From contig JADMJJ010000024.1 in the NCBI GenBank assembly GCA_018780645.1, positions 149,013 to 213,012 on the forward strand: a DNA stretch of 64,000 bases. Reading direction: 5' to 3'. Under the pieces are notes generated by a model. That model saw only the letters and a list, made by a program, of their open reading frames with translations, did no database searches and was not told the DNA's origin. Numbering within the stretch: position 1 is the stretch's first letter; every line of letters begins with the position of its first letter. Below, piece after piece: positions 49,962 through 58,834 of the stretch. The position numbers were made by a program, and so were the translations under genes. Origin of the DNA: Burkholderiaceae bacterium. GTDB lineage: Bacteria; Pseudomonadota; Gammaproteobacteria; Burkholderiales; Burkholderiaceae_C.

Positions 49962-52577
49962 TCAGGGCCTGCCGCCGACGCGGCCCAGGTGCTGCAGGAA
50001 GAAGCGCTCGTAGCGCTTGTGCAGCGCCTTGCGGTTGACGGCGCCGTCCAGGCCATGCTCGCCATCCGGATCGAGGAAGAGCTCGACCAGGCCCTCCTTG
50101 CCGCTGTCGAGCAGGGCGCGATAGACGTTGACGGTATCCTGGTACAGCACATTCGGGTCCTGCATGCCATGCACCAGCAGCAGCGGCTTCCTCAGGCCCT
50201 TGGCCAGCGGCAGCAGCGAGAAGCGCTTCAGCGTGGTCTTGCTGCGCTCGGTCTTGCCCAGCGTGCGGCCGCTGTACCAGCTGTTGTAGTTCTCCCATTC
50301 GGTCGGGCCGGCGCCGGCCGCACCGGCGGCAAACAGAGACGGATCGGTGTACATCGTGTACTGGGTCTGGAAGCCGCCGAAGCTCCACCCGGTCAGGCCC
50401 AGGCGCTGCGTGTCCACGCCCCAGCCCTGGCCCAGCTGCTTGACCAGATCCTGCAGGTCCTCGGTCTGCGGCTGGCCGGGCTGCTCCCAGTTGGCGCCGC
50501 TGAAGCGCCGGCCGTAGTTGGACTGGCCCCGCGGGTCGAAGGCCACCGTCACAAACCCATGCCTGGCGGCCATATACATGCCGAACAGATAGGCGGTGGA
50601 CTGGAAGCTGTCGACCTCGACGGTATGGCGGTCATTCAGCGGGCCGCCGTACAGGTAGACGATGGCCGGGCGCCGGTCGCTGGCCCTCCAGCCCGGCGGC
50701 TTGAAGGCATAGCCCTGGACGGTATCGCCATGGCGGTTCTTGAAGCTGAAGCGCTCGGGGCGCAGCAGGTCCACCTGGGCCCAGGCCTTGTCGTGGCTGT
50801 CGGTCAAGGTGCGCGTCGTCGGCTGCGGCGATGCCGCATCGATCAGCTTCAGCTCGGGCCGCTGGGCCCAGTTGCCGGCCACCGCCGCCAGCTTGCGTCC
50901 ATCGTCCGACACCTGGGGCTGGCGGTGGTAGTCGCCCGCCCGGCCCAGTGCCTGCATCGCGCCGTTACTCAGATCCACTCGATAAACGTTCATCGCCGCC
51001 GGGTCGTCCCTGTTGGCGGCCAGCAGCAGGTGGCGGCTGTCGGGCGTGAAACCGATCAGCGTGTGGGCTTCGAACTCGCCCTTGAGCAGAGCCCGTGCCG
51101 TGCGGGTGGTGGTATCGATCACATAGGGCTGGCGATAGCCCTCGTCGTCGAGCACGGCGATCAGGGTCTTGCCATCGGGGGTGAAACGCGGCGCGATCAC
51201 ATTGACCACCTCGTGGCCGGTCTTGCCCTCGCCCTTGCGCTCCAGCACCAGCTCGGGTGCAACGACCTCATCGGCCAGGCCTACATAGATGCGCAGGCGC
51301 TGCTTCTCGCGCTCCCAGGTGGCAAAGGTGTAGCGGCGGCCGTCCTTGGCCCAGGACAGCCCACTCATCTCGAACCAGACATCGCCGCCGGGATGGCTGA
51401 ACACCGGCTCGGGCTGGACGGCGTTTGCCGCGCCGAGCCTGCGGATGAACAGGGCCAGCGGCTGCTGGATGCGCTTGTCGTCGGAGACCTCGCGGTCCAC
51501 CTTCTTGGCGGTGGCGAAGCGCTCGCCGTAATTCATGATCTCGACCTGCCGTACCTTGGGTGGCGGCGGCGCAGGTGTCTTGTCGCCCACACTCAGCGGC
51601 GCACGGGCGATCAGGGCGATGAAGCGCTGGTCTTCGGTCAGCACGCTGCGCTCGATGCGGTATTTGCGTTCGGCGTCGTCGGCATGGATCAGCTCGCGGC
51701 TCAGCTGCGTCACGCCGCCTTGAGCAAATGCGGCCCGCAGCACGCGCGTCTCGTCCATGAACACATAGCCGCTGTCGTCGGGCGTGTAGGCAAGGATGCG
51801 CTCGGGCCTGTCGGTCTGCGTCAGGCGCTCAATCGCGCCGCTGGCAGCCTGCACGCGGAACAGGTCTCCGCGGTACTGGAAGATCAGCTCGGGCGCCTTG
51901 TTGGCCCACTGCAGGACCTCAACGCCGGGATAGGTGTCGGTGGGCTTGAGCTTGTCGCGCGCCTGCTTTCTCTTCAGCTCGTCGCGCCACTCCCAGAGCT
52001 CCTTCTCCTTGGCGTCTTTCTTCTCGTCGTCCTTCTTGGGCTCGTCGCCCAGGCGCTCGGCCTCCAGCTTCTTCTGCGCCTCATCCCGGGCCTTCTTGTC
52101 CAGGAACTCCTTCTTCACCTGCTCCAGCGCCTCGCGCTCCCAGGCACCGAGGTCCACGGTGGCGCCGGCCAGGTAGGCGGCCTGGTCCTGCATGCGGGCC
52201 TGGTTCAAGGCGTATTCGCGCTCGCGCTGCGCAGCCTTGGCGAGAAAGCGGGCCACATCCTCGGGCGCGTCATGGGCCCGCATCACGGCCAGCGAGGTGA
52301 TGCGCCGGGTCTGGCCGCTCTGGCTGTCATGGATGTAGAGGTCGGTGCCCGCTTCGCCGAACGGGTTCCACAGATAGGCGAGGTAGCGCCCGTCGTGGCT
52401 GAAACGCATGCCCCTGGCATCGGTGCCGCGATAGGGCTTGGCCCGATACAGCTGCTCCAGGGTCAGGTCTTGCGGCTTGAGTGCGGCTGCAGAGATGGGA
52501 GCGGTGGTCGCCTGGCTGTTGCCGAGGCTGGCCAGCGCGCCAAGGGCCAGGGCGGCCAGGGTGCGGTTCAAGGTCAT
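49962..52577 (-). CDS. S9-family prolyl-oligopeptidase-like peptidase, exported
   Basis: An 871-residue serine peptidase. The signal peptide is MTLNRTLAALALGALASLGNSQA. A beta-propeller (about 50-590) contains WD40-like strands such as RGMRFSHDGRYLAYLWNPFGEAG and a charged helical insert rich in Lys/Glu (about 130-205). The catalytic domain (about 620-865) has the nucleophile in LTGWSFGGFQTQYTMYTDP, the Asp in LLLVHGMQDPNVLYQDTV and the His in DPDGEHGLDG. It probably trims peptides in the periplasm. The upstream reading to 52862 is not supported. It precedes psuK-psuG without a gap, an odd partnership. Confidence 0.92.
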   Translation of the reverse strand: MTLNRTLAALALGALASLGNSQATTAPISAAALKPQDLTLEQLYRAKPYRGTDARGMRFSHDGRYLAYLWNPFGEAGTDLYIHDSQSGQTRRITSLAVMRAHDAPEDVARFLAKAAQREREYALNQARMQDQAAYLAGATVDLGAWEREALEQVKKEFLDKKARDEAQKKLEAERLGDEPKKDDEKKDAKEKELWEWRDELKRKQARDKLKPTDTYPGVEVLQWANKAPELIFQYRGDLFRVQAASGAIERLTQTDRPERILAYTPDDSGYVFMDETRVLRAAFAQGGVTQLSRELIHADDAERKYRIERSVLTEDQRFIALIARAPLSVGDKTPAPPPPKVRQVEIMNYGERFATAKKVDREVSDDKRIQQPLALFIRRLGAANAVQPEPVFSHPGGDVWFEMSGLSWAKDGRRYTFATWEREKQRLRIYVGLADEVVAPELVLERKGEGKTGHEVVNVIAPRFTPDGKTLIAVLDDEGYRQPYVIDTTTRTARALLKGEFEAHTLIGFTPDSRHLLLAANRDDPAAMNVYRVDLSNGAMQALGRAGDYHRQPQVSDDGRKLAAVAGNWAQRPELKLIDAASPQPTTRTLTDSHDKAWAQVDLLRPERFSFKNRHGDTVQGYAFKPPGWRASDRRPAIVYLYGGPLNDRHTVEVDSFQSTAYLFGMYMAARHGFVTVAFDPRGQSNYGRRFSGANWEQPGQPQTEDLQDLVKQLGQGWGVDTQRLGLTGWSFGGFQTQYTMYTDPSLFAAGAAGAGPTEWENYNSWYSGRTLGKTERSKTTLKRFSLLPLAKGLRKPLLLVHGMQDPNVLYQDTVNVYRALLDSGKEGLVELFLDPDGEHGLDGAVNRKALHKRYERFFLQHLGRVGGRP

Positions 52578-52669
52578 GAAGAAGGCGCGGTTGGTGGCCA
52601 CCGGTAGGCAGCGAACCGCGATTCTAGAAGCAGCGCGGCGCACTCGGGTGCGCCTGCCGCCCGGCTTCC

Positions 52670-53221
52670 TCAGACGATGGTGCGCTGCAGGCGTATCTCT
52701 TCGATCTTGGCGCCGCCGATCTCGGTCGTGCGGGCCGAGCCCTTGTCGGCCTTGAAACCGGCCTGGTCGAAGAAGGTCAGGGCGCGCTCGTTGCGCCACA
52801 GGGTCCACAGCGTGGCCTTGGTGCAGCCCTCTTCCACCAGGCCATCGCGTGCGGCTTCCCACAGCGCGGCGCCGACGCCGGTGCCCCAGAGGGCGGGGTT
52901 GGCATAGATCGCCCAGACCTCACCGGTGGTGGCGGGCGTGCCCTTGTCGCGCGAGCGGTCAAAGCCGACGAAGCCGACGATCTGGTCGTTCTCGGTGGCC
53001 ACCAGCACCTGGGGCTCGCACAGATCAATGGCTTCTCGCCAGAAGGCCTGGCGCTTTTCGATCGACAGGGACTTGAGATGGTCTTCGGGCACGAGACCGG
53101 CGTAAGCGGCCTGCGAGGCGGCGACGTGGACCTGGGCAATCGCCTTGGCATCGCGAAGCGTGGCGGGACGAACTTGGTACTGGGACAACTGACGGGACAT
53201 GAGCGATGGACTGCTTTGCAT
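52670..53221 (-). CDS. GNAT-family N-acetyltransferase
   Basis: A 183-residue acetyltransferase. GNAT motifs are VRPATLRDAKAIAQVHVAASQAAYAGLVPEDHL (about 17-49), VGFVGFDRSRDKG, EVWAIYANPALWGTGVGAALWEAARDGLVEEG (the Q/RxxGxG/A acetyl-CoA loop, here WGTGVG) and ATLWTLWRNERALTFFDQAGF. ATG 53221 or ATG 53200 (MSRQLSQ) may be the start. Substrate unknown. Confidence 0.92.
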   Translation of the reverse strand: MQSSPSLMSRQLSQYQVRPATLRDAKAIAQVHVAASQAAYAGLVPEDHLKSLSIEKRQAFWREAIDLCEPQVLVATENDQIVGFVGFDRSRDKGTPATTGEVWAIYANPALWGTGVGAALWEAARDGLVEEGCTKATLWTLWRNERALTFFDQAGFKADKGSARTTEIGGAKIEEIRLQRTIV

Positions 53222-53315
53222 ACGAATCTTCCGGGGAGGCGGGATTGTGCCCTCAAAAGGGGCTGATCCCGCTGTGACCCGGAAATTCCCGGCAAATTCC
53301 CTGGACGAGAGGCCG

Positions 53316-54833
53316 CTAGGCTTGGAGCTTGAAGCTCGACACCGCCTCGGTCAGCGACACCGCCTGCTGCTCAAGGCTCGAAGCCGCGGCTGCCGCCTCT
53401 TCCACCAGCGCCGCATTCTGCTGAGTCGAGTCATCCATGCGGGCGATCGCCGTGCTGGCCTCGCCGATGCCGGTGGCCTGCTCCTTCGATGCTTCCGAGA
53501 TCTCTGCAATGATGTCGCCGACGCGCTGCACCGAGCTGACGATCTCGCGCATCGTGCTGCCGGCGCGCTCGACCAGCACCGAGCCGTGCTCGACCTGCTC
53601 GACCGAGGCCTTGATCAGCGAGCTGATCTCCTTGGCCGCCTGGGCCGAGCGCTGGGCCAGGCTGCGCACTTCCGCGGCCACCACGGCAAAGCCGCGGCCC
53701 TGCTCGCCGGCACGGGCAGCCTCCACGGCTGCGTTCAGCGCCAGGATATTGGTCTGGAAGGCAATGCCGTCGATCACGCCAATGATGTCGGCAATCTTCT
53801 TCGACGAGGTCGAGATCGTGCCCATGGTCTGTATCACCTCGCCAACGACCTCGCCGCCCTGGGTGGCCACGGTCGAGGCCGAGCTGGCCAGCTGATTGGC
53901 CATGCGCGCACTTTCGGCGTTCTGCTGCACGGTGCCGGTGATCTTCTCCATGCTGCTGGCGGTGCGCGCCAGCGAGGAGGCCTGCTCCTCGGTGCGCACC
54001 GACAGATTCATATTGCCGGCGGCAATCTCGCGCGAGGCATCGGTGATCTGGAAGGTGCTGGTGCGCACCCCGGACACCATGCTGCGCAGCCCCTCGGTCA
54101 TGGCCGCGACGGCGGCCAGCAGGCTGGTCTCGTCGCCCGGGCTGAGCTCGATCTTCTGTGACAGATCGCCCAGGGCCATCGCGCGCATCGCCTCGCGGGC
54201 ATATTCGGGCTCGCCGCCCAACTGGCTCCAGACACTGCCGATGACCAGCCAGGAGGCGATGCCCAGCACGATCACGACCACCAGGCCGCTGATCAGGGTC
54301 GCGTACAGGCTGGCGCGCACGCCACTCTCGGCGCCGCTGAGGCCCTCGGAGAATGTCAGCTGAGCCTTGGCCTGATCCTTTTTCAAGCGCTCTTCCAGCT
54401 TCTTCTGTGCCGCCTGCATGGCGGGCACCGAGGCGGCACCATCGCCCTGCTTGATGCCAAGAAACAGCTGGGCCGTGTCCAGCGCCGCTGTGTAGTAGGC
54501 CTCGAAGTCCTGCGTCAGCGCCTTGCCTTCGTCCGCATGGGCAGGCAGGGCGACGATGCGCGCCAGCGTCTTGCGTATACCCGTGGCACGCTCATTGGCC
54601 TCATCCAGGCGCTTCTTCTCGCCCTCGGCCACCGCACTCTGTATGGTGCCAGACAACGCCTCCAGCTGGCTGCCCATCTGGGTGGTTGCCTCCAGATAGG
54701 GATAGCTGCTGTGCCCCACATCCTTGATCGTGCTCATCGTGCCCAGCGACGAGAACAAGACCACCACGATGCCCAGCGAAAAAATCACTGTGGCAATGAT
54801 GGGCAGGGCCCAAATCTTCATGCGGACGCTCAT
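53316..54833 (-). CDS. Methyl-accepting chemotaxis protein
   Basis: A 505-residue chemoreceptor. TM1 is at about 5-27 and the periplasmic helical sensor at about 30-185, TM2 about 190-210, and a HAMP about 212-262. The signalling hairpin has the tip [53 protein letters not shown]. It ends in SSFKLQA with no CheR pentapeptide. ATG 54833 has GAGGT upstream and is preferred to the longer reading. It is the third gene after the porin and the small PstS-like protein, which may be its periplasmic ligand carrier. Confidence 0.93.
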   Translation of the reverse strand: MSVRMKIWALPIIATVIFSLGIVVVLFSSLGTMSTIKDVGHSSYPYLEATTQMGSQLEALSGTIQSAVAEGEKKRLDEANERATGIRKTLARIVALPAHADEGKALTQDFEAYYTAALDTAQLFLGIKQGDGAASVPAMQAAQKKLEERLKKDQAKAQLTFSEGLSGAESGVRASLYATLISGLVVVIVLGIASWLVIGSVWSQLGGEPEYAREAMRAMALGDLSQKIELSPGDETSLLAAVAAMTEGLRSMVSGVRTSTFQITDASREIAAGNMNLSVRTEEQASSLARTASSMEKITGTVQQNAESARMANQLASSASTVATQGGEVVGEVIQTMGTISTSSKKIADIIGVIDGIAFQTNILALNAAVEAARAGEQGRGFAVVAAEVRSLAQRSAQAAKEISSLIKASVEQVEHGSVLVERAGSTMREIVSSVQRVGDIIAEISEASKEQATGIGEASTAIARMDDSTQQNAALVEEAAAAASSLEQQAVSLTEAVSSFKLQA

Positions 54834-54857
54834 GCGGCACCTCGTTGTTGTGATCAA

Positions 54858-54877
54858 CCCCCGGGCGCTGCCGGGGG
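54858..54877 (-). repeat. Hairpin between PstS-like and MCP genes
   Basis: A perfect 7-bp GC stem (CCCCCGG / CCGGGGG) with loop GCGCTG sits between the stop of the PstS-like gene and the MCP ribosome site. There is no U-tract. It could lower MCP expression relative to the upstream genes or protect an mRNA 3' end. Confidence 0.45.
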
Positions 54878-54896
54878 GATTTGCCTGTCTTGAACG

Positions 54897-55325
54897 TCAG
54901 TCAACGGCCAGCAAGACCTTGACTGTAGCGTCCACGGCGCTCTTTTCAATGTAGCCCACGGCATCCGGGTTTGCTGCCACCAACTTCTTGACTTCGGCAC
55001 TATTGGCCACTTCCTTGGGCGGTGTGGCCTTGCCCGAGAACACCAGCCGCGACCAGGCCGCCTTGACCTGGGCCGCCGACTTTCCGGCCACCTTGGTATA
55101 GAACTGGTCACGCACCGCGGCCGACTCGGCCTGGTCGATCAGCACCGCATTGCCGGCGCCGGGCAACTGGGCCGACTTGCCCAGGAACAGGTTGGCCGCC
55201 TGCTCGGCGTTCAGTGCGGAGGCCGGGCTCTTGGCGCCGACCACTACCGCGACCTGGGCCTGCGTGGCCGGTGAGGCACACAATGCAGCCAGGGCGACGA
55301 GGAGGGATGAGATGTGGTTCTTCAT
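54897..55325 (-). CDS. Small PstS-like periplasmic phosphate-binding-family protein
   Basis: A 142-residue exported protein. The signal peptide is MKNHISSLLVALAALCASPATQAQ. The mature part matches the short PBP-like (PstS-type) family: VAVVVGAKSPASALNAEQAANLFLGKSAQLPGAGNAVLIDQ, then VRDQFYTKVAGKSAAQVKAAWSRLVFSGKATPPKEV and DAVGYIEKSAVD. It is about half the size of a full PstS, so it is not a standard ABC-transporter partner. An AGGGGGAG site precedes ATG 55325. It lies between the porin and MCP genes, suggesting a sensory role. Confidence 0.88.
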   Translation of the reverse strand: MKNHISSLLVALAALCASPATQAQVAVVVGAKSPASALNAEQAANLFLGKSAQLPGAGNAVLIDQAESAAVRDQFYTKVAGKSAAQVKAAWSRLVFSGKATPPKEVANSAEVKKLVAANPDAVGYIEKSAVDATVKVLLAVD

Positions 55326-55338
55326 GTGCGGCTCCCCC

Positions 55339-56559
55339 TTAGAACACGAAGTCGACAACAACGCTGTAGACGTTCACCGATGTGCCACCCAGGCCCGGCA
55401 GGGCGCTGTTGAACAGGCCGGCGGCACCCGCATCGACCTTGATCCGGTCGTATTGACCCTTGACGGCGACGTTCTTCATGGCATCCCAGCGCACGCCCAC
55501 CGCGGTCGTGCTCTGACCCAGCGAGCGCAGCAGACCGTTCAACCCGGCGGCCAGCGGCGCCAGCTGCGGCAGCGGCGGAATCGCGTTGGATGAGGTCGGG
55601 CTGTCCTGCTGGATCTCGGACAGGGTGACATAGGGCGTGAACTTGCCGACGCGATAGCCGACGGTCGTGTACCAGCCGGTGGTGTCGGCGATATAGCTGT
55701 CGGTGCGGCGCTTGGTGAACTCGGCGCTGGCGACGATGTTGTTCCAGTCAAGCGCCATGCCGATGCCGGTGAACGTGGCATTCTTGCCATTGACATCCAT
55801 GTCGTTGGCCAGGGTGATCAGGCCGCCCAGGCCGGGCGTCTGACCCACCTGCTTGAGCCCGCCGACCAGGGAGTTCAGACCGTTGCTGCCCAGCACGGTC
55901 AACTTGGTCTTCAGATGGCCGACACGCACGGTGACCGGTCCCATCTCGGCCGAGGCATTGAAGCCCAGCAGGTTCTTCAGCTTGACGTCGACGCCGCCGC
56001 CGAAGTCCACCGAGGCCTTGCCGCCGAAGACCTGCGCATTGACGCTGGCCGGGCCCATGTCGCCCTGGTACAGCAGATCGGCGCCGTCAAAGGTGCTGAA
56101 GTTCACCTGGCCGTAGACATCGACCGGCGGACGCACCCAGACATTGGTGTAGCCCACGTCGCGGAAGTCACTGACCATGAAGAACGGCGCGCCGATGCGG
56201 CCCGCGCGTGCGCTGAAGCCCTTGCCGAACTTGGCTTTGGCAAACAGCCACTGGATGGCCGGGTTCCAGTTGCCCTCGCCATTGACTCGGGTCATCAACT
56301 GGCCGGTGGCGGAGAACATCGGGTTGAAGGTGGCCGTCACCTGCACGGCCAGCTTGGTATCCACGTCGGTGTTCCAGTCGGACTTTGCACCACCGGGGCG
56401 CACGGAAGCCTGATAGGCCCCCATATCGGTGCTGGTCTTGACGGCGCCAACGGTGCCGAAGCCCGACACGCTGAACATGGAAGCGCCGTCTTGAGCTTGG
56501 GCACTGGAAGCGAGCGCCACAAGGCATGCGGCCGCGATGACGTGAATACGAGAGTGCAT
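55339..56559 (-). CDS. Porin-like outer-membrane beta-barrel protein
   Basis: A 406-residue protein. The signal peptide is MHSRIHVIAAACLVALASSAQAQ and the barrel starts SMFSVSGFGTVGAV. Alternating strands follow (ATFNPMFSATGQLMTRVNGEGNWNPAIQWLFAKAKFGKGFSARAGRIGAPFFMVSDFRDVGYTN). The last residue is Phe (VVVDFVF), typical of Bam-assembled outer-membrane proteins. It is not a classic Gram-negative porin with PEFGGF-type motifs, but belongs to the porin-like group found beside PstS-like proteins. AGGAGT precedes ATG 56559. It likely forms an operon with the two genes downstream. Confidence 0.85.
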   Translation of the reverse strand: MHSRIHVIAAACLVALASSAQAQDGASMFSVSGFGTVGAVKTSTDMGAYQASVRPGGAKSDWNTDVDTKLAVQVTATFNPMFSATGQLMTRVNGEGNWNPAIQWLFAKAKFGKGFSARAGRIGAPFFMVSDFRDVGYTNVWVRPPVDVYGQVNFSTFDGADLLYQGDMGPASVNAQVFGGKASVDFGGGVDVKLKNLLGFNASAEMGPVTVRVGHLKTKLTVLGSNGLNSLVGGLKQVGQTPGLGGLITLANDMDVNGKNATFTGIGMALDWNNIVASAEFTKRRTDSYIADTTGWYTTVGYRVGKFTPYVTLSEIQQDSPTSSNAIPPLPQLAPLAAGLNGLLRSLGQSTTAVGVRWDAMKNVAVKGQYDRIKVDAGAAGLFNSALPGLGGTSVNVYSVVVDFVF

Positions 56560-56704
56560 AGGGGACTCCTGGTGATGAAAAAAACATCGTCGACGCCGGA
56601 CCAAACCCGACCCCAACAATGCCGTTGCCCCCCTCATATCGGTGGAAAAGTGACAAAAGTTAAAACGTATTTCATGCGGTAATTGACAAAATCGATACTC
56701 CGAG

Positions 56705-56720
56705 GCACCCAATTTGGTGC
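56705..56720. promoter_or_regulatory. Small inverted repeat upstream of the porin gene
   Basis: GCACC-CAATTT-GGTGC is a 5-bp inverted repeat with a 6-base centre, 145 bp upstream of the porin start and close to the minE terminator. An AT-rich stretch (about 56640-56695) between it and the porin start is the likely promoter. Function speculative. Confidence 0.3.
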
Positions 56721-56747
56721 GAGATCCGGCATCGCTTGATTCAGGTC

Positions 56748-56788
56748 AAAAAAAACCCGCCTGCCCGGAAAATCCGGGCGGCGGGTTT
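56748..56788 (-). terminator. Rho-independent terminator of minCDE
   Basis: On the minus strand, 23 bases after the minE stop, a near-perfect stem (arms 56753-56769 and 56773-56788, about 15 bp) with a short loop is followed by eight T residues. This is a textbook intrinsic terminator and ends the minCDE transcript. Confidence 0.92.
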
Positions 56789-56810
56789 GCAGGAGCCGGT
56801 AGCGCTGCGT

Positions 56811-57074
56811 CTAGCGCGTCACCAGGTCCGGCAGTTCGATCTTGACCTCGAGCACTTCCAGATTGTCCTGGCGCTCCATATGGACCTTGATGTCGTCAGG
56901 ATTGATGGCCACGTACTTCGAGATCACGGCCACCAGCTCGCGCTGCAGCGCCGGCAGGTAGTCGGGGCTGGCGCTGCGGCCGTTGCGCTCGTGGGCCAGG
57001 ATCAGCTGCAGCCGCTCCTTGGCCACGCTGGCGGTTTTCTTCTTCTCACCGAGCAGGAATGAAAACAGGTTCAT
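56811..57074 (-). CDS. minE: Cell division topological specificity factor MinE
   Basis: An 87-residue protein that binds MinD on the membrane, stimulates its ATPase and drives pole-to-pole oscillation. The N-terminal membrane-targeting helix is [22 protein letters not shown]. The MinD-binding region is [34 protein letters not shown], and the dimer domain ends [23 protein letters not shown]. It is 3 bp after minD and last in the operon. Confidence 0.97.
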   Translation of the reverse strand: MNLFSFLLGEKKKTASVAKERLQLILAHERNGRSASPDYLPALQRELVAVISKYVAINPDDIKVHMERQDNLEVLEVKIELPDLVTR

Positions 57075-57077
57075 CGC

Positions 57078-57893
57078 TCAACGCCCCCCGAAAATGCGCT
57101 TGAAGAAGCTGGGCTTGACCGCGTCGACAAAACGCATCGGCTTGTCCTCGCCCAGGAATCGGCCGACCACGTCCATATAGGCCTCGGACACTTCCGTGCC
57201 CTTCAGGTGGATGGCCGGCAGGCCCTGGTTGGAGGCCGTCAGCACCGACTCCGACTCGGGGATCACGCCGATCAGCGGCGTGCGCAGGATCTCGTGTATG
57301 TCTTCCAGCGACAGCATCTGCCCGCCCTCGACCCGGTTCGGGTTGTAGCGGGTGATCAGCAGATGCTCCTTGACCGGCTCCTTGCCCTCGATGGCACGCT
57401 TGGTCTTGGAGTTCAGCATGCCCAGGATGCGGTCCGAGTCGCGCACGCTGGAGACTTCCGGGTTGGTCACCACCAGCGCCTCATCGGCGAAGTGCATGGC
57501 CATCAGCGCGCCGGTCTCGATGCCTGCCGGCGAGTCGCAGACGATGTAGTCGAACTCCATAGCCTTGAGCTCTTCCAGCACCCGCTCGACGCCCTCTTTC
57601 GTCAGCGCGTCCTTGTCGCGGGTCTGCGAGGCGGCCAGCACATAGAGCTTGTCGGCCTGCTTGTCCTTGATCAGCGCCTGGGTCAGATTGACCTCGCCGT
57701 TGATGACATTGATCAGGTCATAGACCACGCGGCGCTCACACCCCATGATCAGGTCCAGATTGCGCAGGCCAACGTCGAAGTCGATAACCGCGGTCTTGTA
57801 GCCACGCAGGGCCAGGCCGGAGGCAAAGCTGGCGCTGGTGGTGGTTTTGCCCACGCCGCCCTTGCCGGAGGTCACCACAACAATTTTCGTCAT
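57078..57893 (-). CDS. minD: Septum site-determining ATPase MinD
   Basis: A 271-residue membrane-cycling ATPase that recruits MinC. The deviant Walker A is VTSGKGGVGKTTTSASFASGLALRG (8-32). FDVGLRNLDLIMGCERRVVYDL (about 39-60) and DYIVCDSPAGIETGALMAMHFADEALVVTNPEVSSVRDSDRILGML (about 115-160) are the switch regions. The C-terminal amphipathic membrane helix is AVKPSFFKRIFGGR. Length matches the family. Confidence 0.98.
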   Translation of the reverse strand: MTKIVVVTSGKGGVGKTTTSASFASGLALRGYKTAVIDFDVGLRNLDLIMGCERRVVYDLINVINGEVNLTQALIKDKQADKLYVLAASQTRDKDALTKEGVERVLEELKAMEFDYIVCDSPAGIETGALMAMHFADEALVVTNPEVSSVRDSDRILGMLNSKTKRAIEGKEPVKEHLLITRYNPNRVEGGQMLSLEDIHEILRTPLIGVIPESESVLTASNQGLPAIHLKGTEVSEAYMDVVGRFLGEDKPMRFVDAVKPSFFKRIFGGR

Positions 57894-57962
57894 AGATGAA
57901 GGTCTTTCGATTGAATGTGAGTGAAACGCCGTCTGCCTCTATGACAGACCGCGCATACGTGA

Positions 57963-58751
57963 TCAGTAATGAAGTGCTTCCATCAGCAACTTTTCGCCCT
58001 CCAGGCGAATCTGCGCCGGCTTGCCCTGCACATCGGGCGCCAGCGGGCCCTCGATGGCGCGGTAGATGCCGGCAATCGACACCAGCTGAGGCTCCATCAC
58101 CGCGGCAAAGATGCGCGCCTCGGTATTGCCCTTGGCGCCGGCTATCGCCTTGCCGCGCAGCGGCGCGTAGATATGGATGCTGCCGTCGGCAATGACTTCG
58201 GCGCCGTGGCTGACCACGGCCATCACCACCAGATCGGCGCCCTTGGCATAGACCTGCTGGCCCGAGCGCAGCGGTTTGTCAACGATGACGGTCTTGGTGG
58301 TTGGCGCGGCGATCTGGACTTCAACCTCGCGCACGACTTCGACGGGCACTTCGCGTATCACCTCGACGGTCTGCACGCGCGGTTCCTGGCGGGCCGGCGC
58401 AGGCCCGGCATCGGGCGCTTCACCCAGGCCCGCAGCCAGCGCCGCGGCCATCTGCTCGCCAGAACCGCCGCGCACGGCCACCGGCAGCAGCTTGTAGCTC
58501 TTGAGCAGCTTGACCAGCGCCTTGAAGTCGATCTCGCCGGCCGTCGCAACCGGCGACAGGTCGATCAGCACCGGATCCTGGCTGAAGACATCGGGGGTTT
58601 CGCCCAGACGCTGCGCCATTTCCTGGCTCAGCGCCTTGATGTCCGTGGTTTTGAGCAGCAGCGCGAGCAGGGTCAGCGAGGCGCTCTTCAGATCAAACAC
58701 AGCCGTAGGGGGGGGCGACGAGGCGGCCGCAGCTGCAGAAACAAGAGGCAT
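57963..58751 (-). CDS. minC: Septum site-determining protein MinC
   Basis: A 262-residue FtsZ inhibitor. The N-terminal domain (about 17-110) shows FDLKSASLTLLALLLKTTDIKALSQEMAQRLGETPDVFSQDPVLIDL. The linker is rich in Glu/Val/Pro (about 125-155). The C-terminal beta-helix (about 158-262) has LRSGQQVYAKGADLVVMAVVSHGAEVIADGSIHIYAPLRGKAIAGAKGNTEARIFA, which binds MinD. The minD gene follows 69 bp downstream. Confidence 0.97.
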   Translation of the reverse strand: MPLVSAAAAASSPPPTAVFDLKSASLTLLALLLKTTDIKALSQEMAQRLGETPDVFSQDPVLIDLSPVATAGEIDFKALVKLLKSYKLLPVAVRGGSGEQMAAALAAGLGEAPDAGPAPARQEPRVQTVEVIREVPVEVVREVEVQIAAPTTKTVIVDKPLRSGQQVYAKGADLVVMAVVSHGAEVIADGSIHIYAPLRGKAIAGAKGNTEARIFAAVMEPQLVSIAGIYRAIEGPLAPDVQGKPAQIRLEGEKLLMEALHY

Positions 58752-58834
58752 GGAGCGACAGGACTGGAAAGGAGCCCAAGTGTAATGGCTGCTCCTTACG
58801 CGGCGCCCTGAGGCTCACCCCTAGAAACCGGCGC

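Noticed and set aside
49077..52607. 1176-codon plus-strand open reading across psuK and the S9 peptidase
   Set aside because: His/Gln/Val/Ala-rich product with no domain, fully antisense to two recognisable genes.
54858..54877. Terminator between the PstS-like and MCP genes
   Set aside because: No U-tract follows the stem, and the MCP gene has its own ribosome site close by; kept as a hairpin only.
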